DNA of 64,000 nt from an uncultured Methylopila sp. (GTDB taxonomy: Bacteria; Pseudomonadota; Alphaproteobacteria; Rhizobiales; Methylopilaceae). The stretch lies in contig CABHPB010000042.1 of NCBI GenBank assembly GCA_902168115.1, forward strand, positions 1-64,000. The letters are read 5' to 3'. Both the position numbers and the translations under genes were made by a program. Position 1 is the stretch's first letter, and each line of letters starts with the position of its first letter. Positions 1 through 8,464 of the stretch are shown piece after piece. The notes under the pieces are model-generated. The model did no database searches. It saw nothing but the letters and a program-made list of their open reading frames with translations, and was not told where the DNA came from.

Positions 1-1973
1 GACTCCACCTGCGCCTTCACGATCGCCGGGTTGACGATCGAGCCCGGGTCGATCGCGATCCACAGACGATGCACCTTCGCCTCGCCGTCCGTGATGGACG
101 CCTCGGCGATGGTCGCGGTCTCGGAACCGAAGGGCGAGGCCATGGCGACGCCGCGGGCGCGCTTGCCGCCTTCGGCGTCGTAAGGCCCGCGCTTCCAGCC
201 GCCCGAAAGCTCGGCGGCGGCCTTCAGCAGGGTGAGGTGCCGCGGCTTGTCCTTCAGCAGCGCCAGCCGGAGCTCGTACGGGTCCTTGCCTCCGGCCTGG
301 GCGATCTCGTCGAAGAAGCTCTCGTAGAAGAAGTCGTTCATCGAGTGCCCGACCGACCGCCAGAAGGCGATGTTCACGGGATGCGCGACCTTCAGGAACT
401 CCATCTTCCGGTTCGGGATGGCGTAGGGTTTTTCGACGATGCCCTCGACGGCGGACGAATCCACCGGGTTCTTGAAGATCGCCCCGAACCACCGCGCGAT
501 CGGGCCTTCGCCGACGGTCTTCACCTCGATCGCGGTCGGCTGGCCGGAGGCGTCGAGCGCGGCGCGAAAGCGGCTGAAGCTCAGCGGCCTGACCGCGTCG
601 TTCAGGAATTCCTCCTCGCGCGACCACAGCACCTTGACCGGCTTGCCCGTCGCCCTGGCGAGCAGGATCGCCTGCGGGAACGGGTTCGAGGGCCCGTACA
701 TGAAGTGCCGGCCGAAGAAGCCGCCCAGCATCGGCGAGTGGATCGTCACCTGCGCAGGCTCGACCCCGGCCGTCTTGGCGGCGATCGCCTGGAACAGCTC
801 CGGCATCTGGTTCGGGACCCAGAGGTCGAGCGTCCCGTCGGGGTTGAAGCGCGCGATGCTGGAGGGCGGCTCGAGCTGCGCGTGGGCGAGATAGGGCGCG
901 TCGTACTCGGCCTCGATCACCTTGGCGGCCTTGGCGAAAGCGCCGTCGGCGTCGCCTTCCGTCTCGGACGGCAGGCCCTTGTCCGTCGCGCTCTTGAGGG
1001 CGGCGAGCATCGTCTCGGAGGAGAAGGCCGAGGAGATCGCCGTAATCCCGTCCTTCGGCGGCTCGGACCAGCGGACCTTCAGCGCCTCGACGGCCTTTCG
1101 CGCGCGCCACCAGCTGTTCGCGGCGACGGCGACGGCGCCCGGCAGCTTGTGCACCGAGTGCACGCCCGGCATCGCCTTGACCGCAGCCTCGTTGTCGAGC
1201 GCCTGCGGCTCGGCGCCGAACACAGGCGCATGCGTCACGGCGGCGTAGAGCATCCCATCGACCTTCTGGTCGATGGCGTAGACGGCGCGGCCGGTCGACT
1301 TGTCGCGGACGTCGAGCCGGGCGACGGGCTTCCTGATGTAGCGGAAACTCGCCGGGTCGCGGAGCGGGACTTCTTCCTTCGGCTGCAGCAGCAGCGCCTC
1401 GGCGGCGAGCTCGCCATAGCCGACGGAGCGCCCGGACGCGGCGTGGACGACCTTGCCGTCCTCGGTCGTCAGCTCGCCGTCCTGCGCCTTGAGGCGCCCG
1501 GCCGCGGCGCGGATCAGCATCTCGCGCGCGGTCGCGCCGAGGCGGCGCATGGCGGCGTAGCTCGAGCGCGTCGAGAAGCTGCCGCCGGTGAGGCGCAAGC
1601 CATTGACGAGCGCGTAGTCGGGTCCGGGCGGCGCGCATTCGACCTCGAAGCGCGCCGGATCGACGTCGAGTTCCTCGCCGACGATCTGCGCCATGGCCGT
1701 ATTGATGCCCTGCCCGCCCTCGACGAAGGGGCTCAGCAGCTTGACCGTCCCGTCGGGACGGATCTCGAGAAAGGCGGGCACGCGCGTTCCGGGTTTCGGC
1801 GCGACGGCGCCGGCCCCCTCGGCCTGCGCTCGCGCGCGGCCTGCTGGAAGCGAAACGGCGAGCACCAGCGCGCCGGCTGCGCCGAGGAAGTTGCGGCGCG
1901 AGAGGTTGGCGACGCCCTCGGCCGGCACGAGCGGCGCGGCGGAGGCGAGATCGGTCGGGGTCAGCGCGTTCAT
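1..1973 (-). CDS. iorB: Molybdopterin-binding subunit of a xanthine dehydrogenase-family oxidoreductase (isoquinoline 1-oxidoreductase beta type), 3' end off the window
   Basis: Large molybdenum-cofactor subunit of a periplasmic aerobic hydroxylase that oxidises N-heterocycles or aldehydes; the real substrate is not readable. The start at 1973 gives a twin-arginine signal near residue 26 (SRRNFLGAAGA, then a hydrophobic stretch ending ARA). The body matches the IorB family (EGGQGINTAMAQIVGEELDVD, GGSFSTRSSY, GGFFGRHFMYG). About 657 codons are present and the C-terminus is missing at the left edge. It lies 16 bases after iorA in the same operon. The partner subunit has no signal peptide, so the pair probably crosses the membrane as a folded complex. 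Confidence 0.9.
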   Translation of the reverse strand, partial: MNALTPTDLASAAPLVPAEGVANLSRRNFLGAAGALVLAVSLPAGRARAQAEGAGAVAPKPGTRVPAFLEIRPDGTVKLLSPFVEGGQGINTAMAQIVGEELDVDPARFEVECAPPGPDYALVNGLRLTGGSFSTRSSYAAMRRLGATAREMLIRAAAGRLKAQDGELTTEDGKVVHAASGRSVGYGELAAEALLLQPKEEVPLRDPASFRYIRKPVARLDVRDKSTGRAVYAIDQKVDGMLYAAVTHAPVFGAEPQALDNEAAVKAMPGVHSVHKLPGAVAVAANSWWRARKAVEALKVRWSEPPKDGITAISSAFSSETMLAALKSATDKGLPSETEGDADGAFAKAAKVIEAEYDAPYLAHAQLEPPSSIARFNPDGTLDLWVPNQMPELFQAIAAKTAGVEPAQVTIHSPMLGGFFGRHFMYGPSNPFPQAILLARATGKPVKVLWSREEEFLNDAVRPLSFSRFRAALDASGQPTAIEVKTVGEGPIARWFGAIFKNPVDSSAVEGIVEKPYAIPNRKMEFLKVAHPVNIAFWRSVGHSMNDFFYESFFDEIAQAGGKDPYELRLALLKDKPRHLTLLKAAAELSGGWKRGPYDAEGGKRARGVAMASPFGSETATIAEASITDGEAKVHRLWIAIDPGSIVNPAIVKAQVE

Positions 1974-1989
1974 GTCGGTCGCCTCCCGC

Positions 1990-2436
1990 TCAGGCCGCGG
2001 CGCGCCGCACGGCGCTCGCGATGTGATTGTAGGTGCCGCAGCGGCAGAGGTTGGTCATCGCGTCGGCGATGTCCTGGTCGGACGGCTTTGCCGTCTCCTT
2101 GAGGAGCGCGGTCGCGGCCATCACCTGGCCGGACTGGCAGTAGCCGCATTGCGGGACCTGCGAGGCGACCCAGGCCTCGACGACCTTGCGGCCGACCTCG
2201 TCCTGCTCGATCGCCTCGATGGTCGTCACCTTGGCGGCGCCGACCCGCTCGATCGGGAACTGGCAGGAACGCAGCGCCGTGCCGTCCACCATCACCGTGC
2301 AGGCGCCGCACTGGGCGATGCCGCAGCCATACTTTGTGCCGGTCATGCCGAGCGTGTCGCGCAGCACCCAGAGCAGCGGGGTGCCCGGCTCGACATCGGC
2401 CTTGCGTTTCTCGCCGTTGACGTCGATCTCGTACAT
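1990..2436 (-). CDS. iorA: (2Fe-2S)-binding small subunit, isoquinoline 1-oxidoreductase alpha type
   Basis: Electron-transfer subunit of the molybdenum hydroxylase encoded next to it. The 148-residue protein has the two-domain layout of the family: an N-terminal plant-type ferredoxin domain (GCGIAQCGACTV, with a later Cys in RSCQF) and a C-terminal helical domain binding a second cluster (QCGYCQSGQ and CRCGTYNHI). Length and motifs are normal and complete. No FAD subunit is encoded here, as usual for IorAB enzymes, which pass electrons to cytochromes. It is downstream of the SDR gene and upstream of iorB, all on the minus strand. Confidence 0.93.
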   Translation of the reverse strand: MYEIDVNGEKRKADVEPGTPLLWVLRDTLGMTGTKYGCGIAQCGACTVMVDGTALRSCQFPIERVGAAKVTTIEAIEQDEVGRKVVEAWVASQVPQCGYCQSGQVMAATALLKETAKPSDQDIADAMTNLCRCGTYNHIASAVRRAAA

Positions 2437-2448
2437 GGCGCTCTCCGA

Positions 2449-3261
2449 TCAGGCGGCCGCCGCGGGGGCGGCGAGATAGCGGGCCGCCGGCTCCCGGCGG
2501 GACAGGTTCGGGCCAAGCGCCTTGCGGGCGGCCTCTAGCGCCTCCCACTGGCCGGCGTCGGGCAGCGAGGGGATCGTGACGACCTCGCCGAGGTCGAGGC
2601 CAACGAGCGCCGCGTCGACCATCGCGCCGGCCGGCATGACGATCTCGGCCGGCAGCGCTTCGAGCGAATGGCCGGCGCGCTCCCAGATCTCGGTGGCCGT
2701 GGCCCCCGGCAGGACCGCCTGCACGCGTACGCCCTCGGGCGAAAGCTCGTGGTGCATCGACTGGGTCAGCGCCAGGACATAGGCCTTCGAGGCGCCGTAG
2801 ACGCCGTTGAGCATCTCCGGGGCGAGCGCGACGACGGAGGCGATGTTGACGATCGCGCCCGCCTTGCGGGCGGCGAAGGCGGAAGCCGCGGCCGCCGCGA
2901 GCCTCGTCGCGGCGAGCACGTTGAGCCGGACCATCGCGTCGAGCTGCCCGACGTCGGACTGGATCAGCGGGGTCACCGCCGCGACGCCCGCATTGTTGAC
3001 GAGCATCGTGATGGCGCCGTCGGACCTCAGCCGTGCCTCGACCTTGGCGAGGTCTCCCGCGTCGTTGAGATCGGCCTTCAGCGTCTCGACCGCGACGCCG
3101 CTCTCCGAGCCGATTTTCTCGGCCAGCGCCTTGAGCCGCGCCTCGTCGCGCGCGACCAGCAGCAGGTCGTGACCGCGCTTCGCCAGCCGGTCCGCATAGA
3201 CCGCGCCGATACCCGAAGACGCGCCCGTGATCAGGGCCACGCCCTTGCCGCCGCCTGCCAT
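2449..3261 (-). CDS. SDR family NAD(P)-dependent oxidoreductase
   Basis: Classical short-chain dehydrogenase of 270 residues. The nucleotide-binding motif TGASSGIGAVYA is near residue 14, NNAG near residue 89, and the catalytic Ser with YGASK near residue 155. It is the first gene of an operon with iorA and iorB, 12 bases before iorA, and is read divergently from the GlxA-type regulator. It may oxidise or reduce an alcohol or ketone linked to the hydroxylase substrate; the substrate cannot be read from sequence. Confidence 0.88.
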   Translation of the reverse strand: MAGGGKGVALITGASSGIGAVYADRLAKRGHDLLLVARDEARLKALAEKIGSESGVAVETLKADLNDAGDLAKVEARLRSDGAITMLVNNAGVAAVTPLIQSDVGQLDAMVRLNVLAATRLAAAAASAFAARKAGAIVNIASVVALAPEMLNGVYGASKAYVLALTQSMHHELSPEGVRVQAVLPGATATEIWERAGHSLEALPAEIVMPAGAMVDAALVGLDLGEVVTIPSLPDAGQWEALEAARKALGPNLSRREPAARYLAAPAAAA

Positions 3262-3296
3262 CGCTTTCTCCTCGCCGCCGGATTGACGAAAGAAAG

Positions 3297-3308
3297 CTAG
3301 GCGCCTAG
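3297..3308. promoter_or_regulatory. Perfect 12-bp palindrome in the SDR-iorAB / glxA divergent promoter
   Basis: CTAGGCGCCTAG is fully self-complementary and lies in the 86-base gap between the divergent genes. It is a plausible binding site, but no bound protein can be named. Confidence 0.45.
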
Positions 3309-3312
3309 GTCA

Positions 3313-3349
3313 ATGTCTCAAATGTCATTTTTCCGGCGTTTTGAGACAT
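3313..3349. promoter_or_regulatory. Inverted repeat overlapping the start codon of the GlxA-type regulator
   Basis: ATGTCTCAAA (3313-3322) and TTTGAGACAT (3340-3349) are perfect 10-base arms 17 bases apart. The right arm contains the AT of the ATG of the regulator gene. A dimer bound here would block its own translation start region and face the divergent SDR-iorAB promoter. Autoregulation is an inference. Confidence 0.6.
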
Positions 3350-4292
3350 GACGAAGAAAATCGGTATCGCGATCTTCCCCGGCTTCCAGGCGCTGGATCT
3401 CGCGGTCGGCACCGTGTTCGAGCTCGCCAACCGCGACGTCGAAACGCCAGTCTACGAGATCGAGATCGTCTCGGAGTCGGGCGGGCTGATCAAGAGTTCG
3501 TTCGGGGCCGCCGTCGACAGCCTCCCCTTCGGCTCGGCGGAGTTCGACACGCTGTTCGTCTGCGGAACGAGCGGCGTGTTCGCAGCCGAGCCCGGGCTGG
3601 TCGAATTCGTGCGCCGCGCCAGCGTGAGCAGTCGACGGGTCGCCGCGATCTGCACCGGCGCGTTCATCGCGGCGGAGGCGGGCCTTCTCGACGGCCGCCG
3701 CGCGACCACGCACTGGGCGAAAGCCCGCGAACTGCAGCGACTGTTCCCGGCCGTGAAGGTCGAGGAGGACCGCATCTTCATCGAGGATCGCGGCGTCTGG
3801 ACGTCCGCCGGCATGACCGCCTGCATCGATCTTGCGCTCGCGATCGTCGAAGCCGATCTCGGCGCGGCCGTCGCGCGCGACATCGCCAAGCGCCTCGTCG
3901 TCTATCATTTGAGGGCCGGCGGCCAGTCGCAGTACTCCGCCATGCTCGACATGCGGCCGTCCTCCGACCGCATCCAGCGGGCGCTGAGCTTCGCCCGCGA
4001 GAACCTGCGCCTCGATCTCTCCGTCGAACGCCTCGCCGACGCCGCGAGCCTCAGCCCCCGCCAGTTCAGCCGCGCGTTCCGGTCCGAGACGGGCCAGTCC
4101 CCCGCCCGGGCGGTCGAGGCGCTGCGGGTCGAGGCGGCGCGGCAGATGATCGAGGCCGGACGGATGGCGAATGACGAGATCGCCCGCGAGGTGGGGTTCG
4201 CCGACCCCGACCGCATGCGCCGCGCGTTCCTGCGCGCCTACGGCCACCCGCCCCAGACAGTGCGCCGCGCCGCAAGGGCCGCGGCGGCCTAG
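3348..4292 (+). CDS. GlxA family transcriptional regulator (DJ-1/PfpI domain plus AraC-type HTH)
   Basis: 314-residue regulator. Residues 5-175 form a DJ-1/PfpI-like amidotransferase domain (ICTGAFIAAEAGLLDGR around the nucleophile elbow, THWA after it). Residues about 210-310 are an AraC-type double helix-turn-helix (LADAASLSPRQFSRAF and IAREVGFADPDRMRRAF). It is divergent from the SDR-iorAB operon, and a 10-base inverted repeat overlaps its start, so it probably controls that operon and itself. The ligand is unknown; the PfpI-like domain in this family usually senses rather than catalyses. Confidence 0.92.
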   Translation: MTKKIGIAIFPGFQALDLAVGTVFELANRDVETPVYEIEIVSESGGLIKSSFGAAVDSLPFGSAEFDTLFVCGTSGVFAAEPGLVEFVRRASVSSRRVAAICTGAFIAAEAGLLDGRRATTHWAKARELQRLFPAVKVEEDRIFIEDRGVWTSAGMTACIDLALAIVEADLGAAVARDIAKRLVVYHLRAGGQSQYSAMLDMRPSSDRIQRALSFARENLRLDLSVERLADAASLSPRQFSRAFRSETGQSPARAVEALRVEAARQMIEAGRMANDEIAREVGFADPDRMRRAFLRAYGHPPQTVRRAARAAAA

Positions 4293-4304
4293 CCGCCGGA
4301 TCGC

Positions 4305-5198
4305 TCAGAGGGCCCGGAAGATTTCACTGGCCCAGTCCAGAAAGACGCGGAGTCGGGGCGCCATCTGGCGAGACTGGGGGAACAGCGCTGACAGCGTGGT
4401 CGGCGACGGCGGGAAGTCCGGCAGCACCTCGACCAGCGTCCCGTCACGAAGCTCATGCTCGAACCGGTAGCGCGGGGCCTGCACGAGGCCGAAGCCGAGC
4501 CGCGCGAGGTCGGCGTTCGTGTCTGAATTGTTGGACTTCGCCCGGCTCGCAAGGACGACGCTTCGGGTCGATCCCTCGACGACGAACTCGAGCGGCAGGA
4601 CTTCTCCCGTCCGCGACGAGATGAACCCGACCATCAGATGGCCCTCCAGATCCTCGACGGTCCGCGGCGTCCCGTGGCGAGCGAGATAGTGCGGGCTCGC
4701 GACCGTGACCTCGGCGAGCGCGCCCAGCTTGCGCATCGTCAGGCCGCTGTCGGCCGGTTCTCCAACCCGGATGGCGCAGTCGACGCCTTCCCGCACGAGG
4801 TCGACCAGCCTGTCGCTCTGGCCGAACTGGACGTCGATCTTCGGATGCCGCTCGAGGAAAGCGGGCAATTCCGGAAGCAGGAAGGTGCGCGTCAGAAGGC
4901 CCGGCGCGTCGACGCGCAGCAATCCATGAGGCTCGCCCGCGCGCAGCGTCGCCTCCGCGTCCTCGACATCGGCCAGGATCGAAACGCAGCGCTCGTAGAA
5001 CTGCCTCCCGTCCAGCGTCGGCGCGACGTGGCGCGTCGTCCGCTCGAGCAGGCGCGCGCCGAGGCGAGCCTCTAAGCGCCGGATCGCCTCCGTCGCGGTC
5101 GACCGCGAAAGGCCAAGGTCCGCCGCCGCCTCGGTGAAGCTGCTGCGTTCCACCACGCGGGCGAACAGGCGAAGGCTGTCGAGATGGTCCATGGCCAT
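4305..5198 (-). CDS. LysR family transcriptional regulator
   Basis: LysR-type regulator of about 297 residues. The N-terminal winged HTH (LRLFARVVERSSFTEAAADLGLSRSTATEAIRRLE) is followed by a substrate-binding domain. The reading frame is open well upstream of the start, but the HTH begins at MAMDHLDSLRLF, so the start is 5198 (5192 is equally possible). It is divergent from the SDR-tautomerase-DoxX operon at 5289 with a 90-base gap, the usual LysR target arrangement. It is of the CrgA/DmlR-like group with a hydrophobic effector pocket; the effector is not identifiable. Confidence 0.9.
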   Translation of the reverse strand: MAMDHLDSLRLFARVVERSSFTEAAADLGLSRSTATEAIRRLEARLGARLLERTTRHVAPTLDGRQFYERCVSILADVEDAEATLRAGEPHGLLRVDAPGLLTRTFLLPELPAFLERHPKIDVQFGQSDRLVDLVREGVDCAIRVGEPADSGLTMRKLGALAEVTVASPHYLARHGTPRTVEDLEGHLMVGFISSRTGEVLPLEFVVEGSTRSVVLASRAKSNNSDTNADLARLGFGLVQAPRYRFEHELRDGTLVEVLPDFPPSPTTLSALFPQSRQMAPRLRVFLDWASEIFRAL

Positions 5199-5288
5199 TG
5201 CTCGACATAGCCGAACAGTGTTGGCAAGCGCAGGCCGATTATTCCACGCGTCCGATCGTCCACGTTTCGCTCCGAGAGGAGCCGAACC

Positions 5289-6029
5289 ATGGCTGATACG
5301 ACCAATCTCACTGCGATCGTCACCGGCGGATCGCGCGGCATCGGCGCCGCCATCGCGCGCCGCCTCGCCGCCGACGGGTTCTCGGTGATCGTCAACTACG
5401 CCCGCGGCCGGGAGGCGGCCGAGGCTGTCGTCGCCGAGATCACCGCGGAAGGGGGCCACGCGGCCGCCGTGCAGGCCGATCTTTCGCAGCACGAGGCGGC
5501 CGCGAGACTGTTCGACGCCGCGGAGACGGAGTTCGGCGGCATCGACGTCCTCGTCAACAACGCCGGCGTCATGACGCTCGCCCCGATCGGCAAGGCCGAC
5601 GATGCGTTGTTCGACGCCCATGTCGCGATCAATCTCGGCGGCGTGTTCCGCGGCATGCGCGAGGCCGCGAACCGGCTGCGCGACGGCGGACGGATCGTCA
5701 ACTTCTCGTCCAGCGTCGTCGGGCTCTACCAGCCGGGCTACGGCGTCTACGCGGCCACGAAGGCGGCGGTCGAGGCGATGACGCATGTGCTCGCCAAGGA
5801 GCTTGGGCCGCGCGGAGTCACCGTCAACGCGGTCGCGCCCGGCCCGGTCGCGACCGACCTTTTCCTCTCCGACAAGTCGGACGAGCAGGTCGCCGCCATC
5901 ACCCGGATGATTCCGGCCGGCCGCCTCGGCGAGCCGGACGACATCGCCCGCGTGGTCTCGTTCCTGGCGGGTCCTGACGGCGGCTGGGTCAGCGGCCAGG
6001 TGATCCGCGTCAATGGCGGCGTGATCTGA
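5289..6029 (+). CDS. SDR family oxidoreductase
   Basis: 246-residue short-chain dehydrogenase, close to the FabG-like group. TGGSRGIGAAIARRL is the cofactor motif, NNAGVM the structural motif, and Ser...YGVYAATKAAVEAM carries the catalytic Tyr/Lys; the C-terminus GQVIRVNGGVI is typical. An RBS GAGAGGAG lies 5-10 bases ahead of the ATG. First gene of a short operon with a tautomerase and a DoxX protein, under the divergent LysR gene. Confidence 0.92.
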   Translation: MADTTNLTAIVTGGSRGIGAAIARRLAADGFSVIVNYARGREAAEAVVAEITAEGGHAAAVQADLSQHEAAARLFDAAETEFGGIDVLVNNAGVMTLAPIGKADDALFDAHVAINLGGVFRGMREAANRLRDGGRIVNFSSSVVGLYQPGYGVYAATKAAVEAMTHVLAKELGPRGVTVNAVAPGPVATDLFLSDKSDEQVAAITRMIPAGRLGEPDDIARVVSFLAGPDGGWVSGQVIRVNGGVI

Positions 6030-6075
6030 CGAGCTCCGCCGTGATCGTCGACATCCACATGGAAGGAGAAGACCC

Positions 6076-6291
6076 GTGCCGTTCGTGAACCTGAAGATCC
6101 CGGAAGCGGCTTTGTCCCGCACGCAGAAGGAGGAGATCGTCCACCGCGTGACCGACATGGTGGTCGAGTATTTCTCCGAGGCCGCTCGGCCGCACACCAT
6201 GGTGCTGATCGAGGAGGTCCGCGACGGCGGCTACGCCCGCGCCGACGAGGTGTTCGTCATCCCCGAGGCCTACCGGGCGACGGGAGGCTGA
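6076..6291 (+). CDS. 4-oxalocrotonate tautomerase family protein
   Basis: 71-residue tautomerase-superfamily protein. It begins with a GTG start giving Met-Pro, so Pro is residue 1 of the mature chain, as catalysis in this family requires. An AAGGAG ribosome binding site ends 9 bases ahead. The family strand-helix pattern (PFVNLKIP, then a helix, then HTMVLIEEV) is kept. The gene sits between an SDR and a DoxX protein and 7 bases before the latter. Substrate unknown. Confidence 0.85.
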   Translation: MPFVNLKIPEAALSRTQKEEIVHRVTDMVVEYFSEAARPHTMVLIEEVRDGGYARADEVFVIPEAYRATGG

Positions 6292-6298
6292 GGCGGCC

Positions 6299-6799
6299 AT
6301 GCCGACGCTCTTCGCCCCCGAGCCGCCGAACCGCCCCGCGGACGCCCGGCTTGTCCTTCCCGGCTTCGCGCGCTTCTACGCCCTCGCCCATCCGCTCAGC
6401 TACGCCCTGCTGCGTATCGGCGCGGGGCTGACGCTCGTGACCCACGGTCTGCCGAAGATCCTCGGTCGGGCGCATGGCTCGATGGCCGACCCGATGGCTG
6501 GCTCGACCCGGCTGATCGACGTTGTCCTCGGGCTCCCCTTCGCCCAGGTCCTTGCAGTTTTGGTCGCCGGGCTGGAGGTGTTCGGCGGCCTGATGCTCGC
6601 CGCGGGACTGCTCACCCGCATCGTCGCGCCGATGTTCGCGGTGCAGATGGCGGTCATCTGCTATGCGCTGGGCCCGACCTACCCCTGGATCGACCGCGGG
6701 TTCGAATACCCGCTGATCCTCGGACTTCTGGCGCTTTTCATCGCGTTCCGAGGCGGCGGGCCGCTCTCGCTGGACCGCGCGGCTGGCCGCGAGATCTGA
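6299..6799 (+). CDS. DoxX family membrane protein
   Basis: 166-residue inner-membrane protein with four predicted helices, matching the DoxX family (LRIGAGLTLVTHGLPKIL near residue 40, GLEVFGGLMLAAGLLTRI near residue 85, YPLILGLLALFIAFRGGGPLSLDR at the C-terminus). Family members are linked to oxidoreductases and redox balance, but the biochemical role is unclear. It is the last gene of the LysR-controlled operon starting at 5289. Confidence 0.88.
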   Translation: MPTLFAPEPPNRPADARLVLPGFARFYALAHPLSYALLRIGAGLTLVTHGLPKILGRAHGSMADPMAGSTRLIDVVLGLPFAQVLAVLVAGLEVFGGLMLAAGLLTRIVAPMFAVQMAVICYALGPTYPWIDRGFEYPLILGLLALFIAFRGGGPLSLDRAAGREI

Positions 6800-6887
6800 C
6801 CGGCGCGCAGGCCTTTCCGATTGACGCCCGGCGCCCGAAGCTGAATGACTTCGCGCCGTCGCAAAGGCTTGAGGGTTGAGTTCGCGC

Positions 6888-7343
6888 ATGGCGCCGGATC
6901 CGAAGACGGTGGCGATCCCGCTGATCACCACGGGCAGGATCGACGAAGACATGATCCGCGCCGTGGTCGACCGCTTCTACGCGGCCGCGCGCGAGGACGA
7001 GGTCATCGGCCCGGTCTTCAGGACCGCGGTGCCTGACGAGAAGTGGCAGGCGCATCTCGACACGATCGTCGACTTCTGGAGCTCGATGCTGCTCGGAACC
7101 CGCCGCTACGACGGTCGCCCGCTGCGCAAGCATCTGATGCTGCCCGAGCTTGGCGACCGGCACTTCCGGCGCTGGCTGGCGCTGTTCCGGCGGACCCTCG
7201 AAGAGATCTGCCCGCCGGATGTCGCGGCTTTCTGGGCCGACCGCTCGGAGCGGATCGGCAACTCCTTCCGCATCAATGTCAGGATGCATCACGGAGACGA
7301 CGTCATGCATCTGCGGCCGCTCGAACGCGAGCCGCTGCCGTAG
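6888..7343 (+). CDS. Group III truncated hemoglobin
   Basis: 151-residue globin of the 2-over-2 group III type. Features include DRFYAAAREDEVIGPVF near the N-terminus, a helix E/F region LDTIVDFWSSMLLGT, and the likely proximal His in LRKHLMLPEL/DRHFRRWLALF. The chosen ATG at 6888 is four codons inside a longer TTG-started frame. It ends 9 bases from the convergent acetamidase gene, with no visible terminator between them. Group III globins bind O2 or NO-like ligands; their role is still debated. Confidence 0.88.
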   Translation: MAPDPKTVAIPLITTGRIDEDMIRAVVDRFYAAAREDEVIGPVFRTAVPDEKWQAHLDTIVDFWSSMLLGTRRYDGRPLRKHLMLPELGDRHFRRWLALFRRTLEEICPPDVAAFWADRSERIGNSFRINVRMHHGDDVMHLRPLEREPLP

Positions 7344-7352
7344 CGCCGCCCG

Positions 7353-8342
7353 CTAGAACAGCAACGATTTCGAGATCGACGCGCCGAGCGTGTATTTCGG
7401 GTCGACCATATTGCCGACGCGGAGTTTTCCGGCCTGCGTCAGCAGCATGTAGGCCTCAAGCTCGTCATAGCCGTAGTCGGCCGCCATCCAGCGCACGAGT
7501 TCGCGATAGGCGATGCGGGCGGCGTCCTCCATCGGGCGGCCCGAGCCGATCGTCATGATCGCGCCCTCGGTTTCCAGCCGCGGCCAGCGGAACGTCCAGC
7601 TCTTGATCAGGTCGATCTGCACGGTGGTGACCGTCGGGTGCTCGATCGCGAAGCCGCAGAGCTCGCCGTCGCCCTGCGTCGCGTGGCAGTCGCCGAGATA
7701 GAGCAGCCCACCGGGCGCATGCACCGGAAGGTAGATCACCGCGCCGGGCCCGACGTCCGGCAGGTCCATGTTGCCGCCGTAGTAGTCCGGGACGAGCGAG
7801 GAGATCGCCTCGATCTCGGGCGAGGTCCCGATGGTCCCGATGAAGGGCTGGTAGGGCAGCGAGATCCGGTCGTTCCAGACCACGCCCTTCTCGGGCGTCA
7901 CCTCGAGCTTCTTGACGATCTCGGGCAGCGGCGGGTTGAGCAGCGCTGTGTCGCCGGTGCCGACCAGGCCGCCGAACTCCGGCATGATGCAGGTGGTGCC
8001 GACCGGCTGCGGTCCGCGCGGCACGATATTCTGGATGTAGACGGCGAGGCAGTCGCCCTTCTTGGCGCCGTTGACGAAGATTGGGCCGTTCTGCGGGTTA
8101 AGGAACGGGAAGTTCAGGATCGCGCTCGGGCTGTCGGTTTCGTGTCTGATCTGGCCTTCCATCGCGTCGTGCGTCTCGGCCGAGACCACCGCGCCGGGAT
8201 CGACCCGCAGGATCGGTTCGGCGTAGGGGCCGTACACGTAGTGGTACTTGCCTTGGCTTTCCTCGGTGATCGCGAAGGACTTCCCCGGCCGCCCCTTCGC
8301 TTCGCCGCGCTTGGCCATGATCGAGTTTTCGAGCCAACTCAT
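7353..8342 (-). CDS. Acetamidase/formamidase family protein
   Basis: Hydrolyses a short aliphatic amide to ammonia and the acid. The 329-residue protein matches the FmdA/AmdA family (ETHDAMEGQI near residue 58, GDCHATQGDGELCGFAIE near residue 220). A strong RBS AGGAG lies 10 bases ahead of the ATG. It is third in line after amiC and amiR, 122 bases below amiR, so it is probably expressed from the AmiR-controlled transcript. Next to a nitrile hydratase it would finish the route nitrile, amide, acid plus ammonia. Confidence 0.92.
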   Translation of the reverse strand: MSWLENSIMAKRGEAKGRPGKSFAITEESQGKYHYVYGPYAEPILRVDPGAVVSAETHDAMEGQIRHETDSPSAILNFPFLNPQNGPIFVNGAKKGDCLAVYIQNIVPRGPQPVGTTCIMPEFGGLVGTGDTALLNPPLPEIVKKLEVTPEKGVVWNDRISLPYQPFIGTIGTSPEIEAISSLVPDYYGGNMDLPDVGPGAVIYLPVHAPGGLLYLGDCHATQGDGELCGFAIEHPTVTTVQIDLIKSWTFRWPRLETEGAIMTIGSGRPMEDAARIAYRELVRWMAADYGYDELEAYMLLTQAGKLRVGNMVDPKYTLGASISKSLLF

Positions 8343-8464
8343 GATTGCCGTTCTCCTGAGGAGGGCGGGCTGGCGTCGCTGGCAGCCGTCGTCCTGGATG
8401 CGCGAGGGCGCGCGCCGCCGGCCTGGCGAGCGTCTGTCGACGCCCTCGTCGGGATCTCAAAGGA

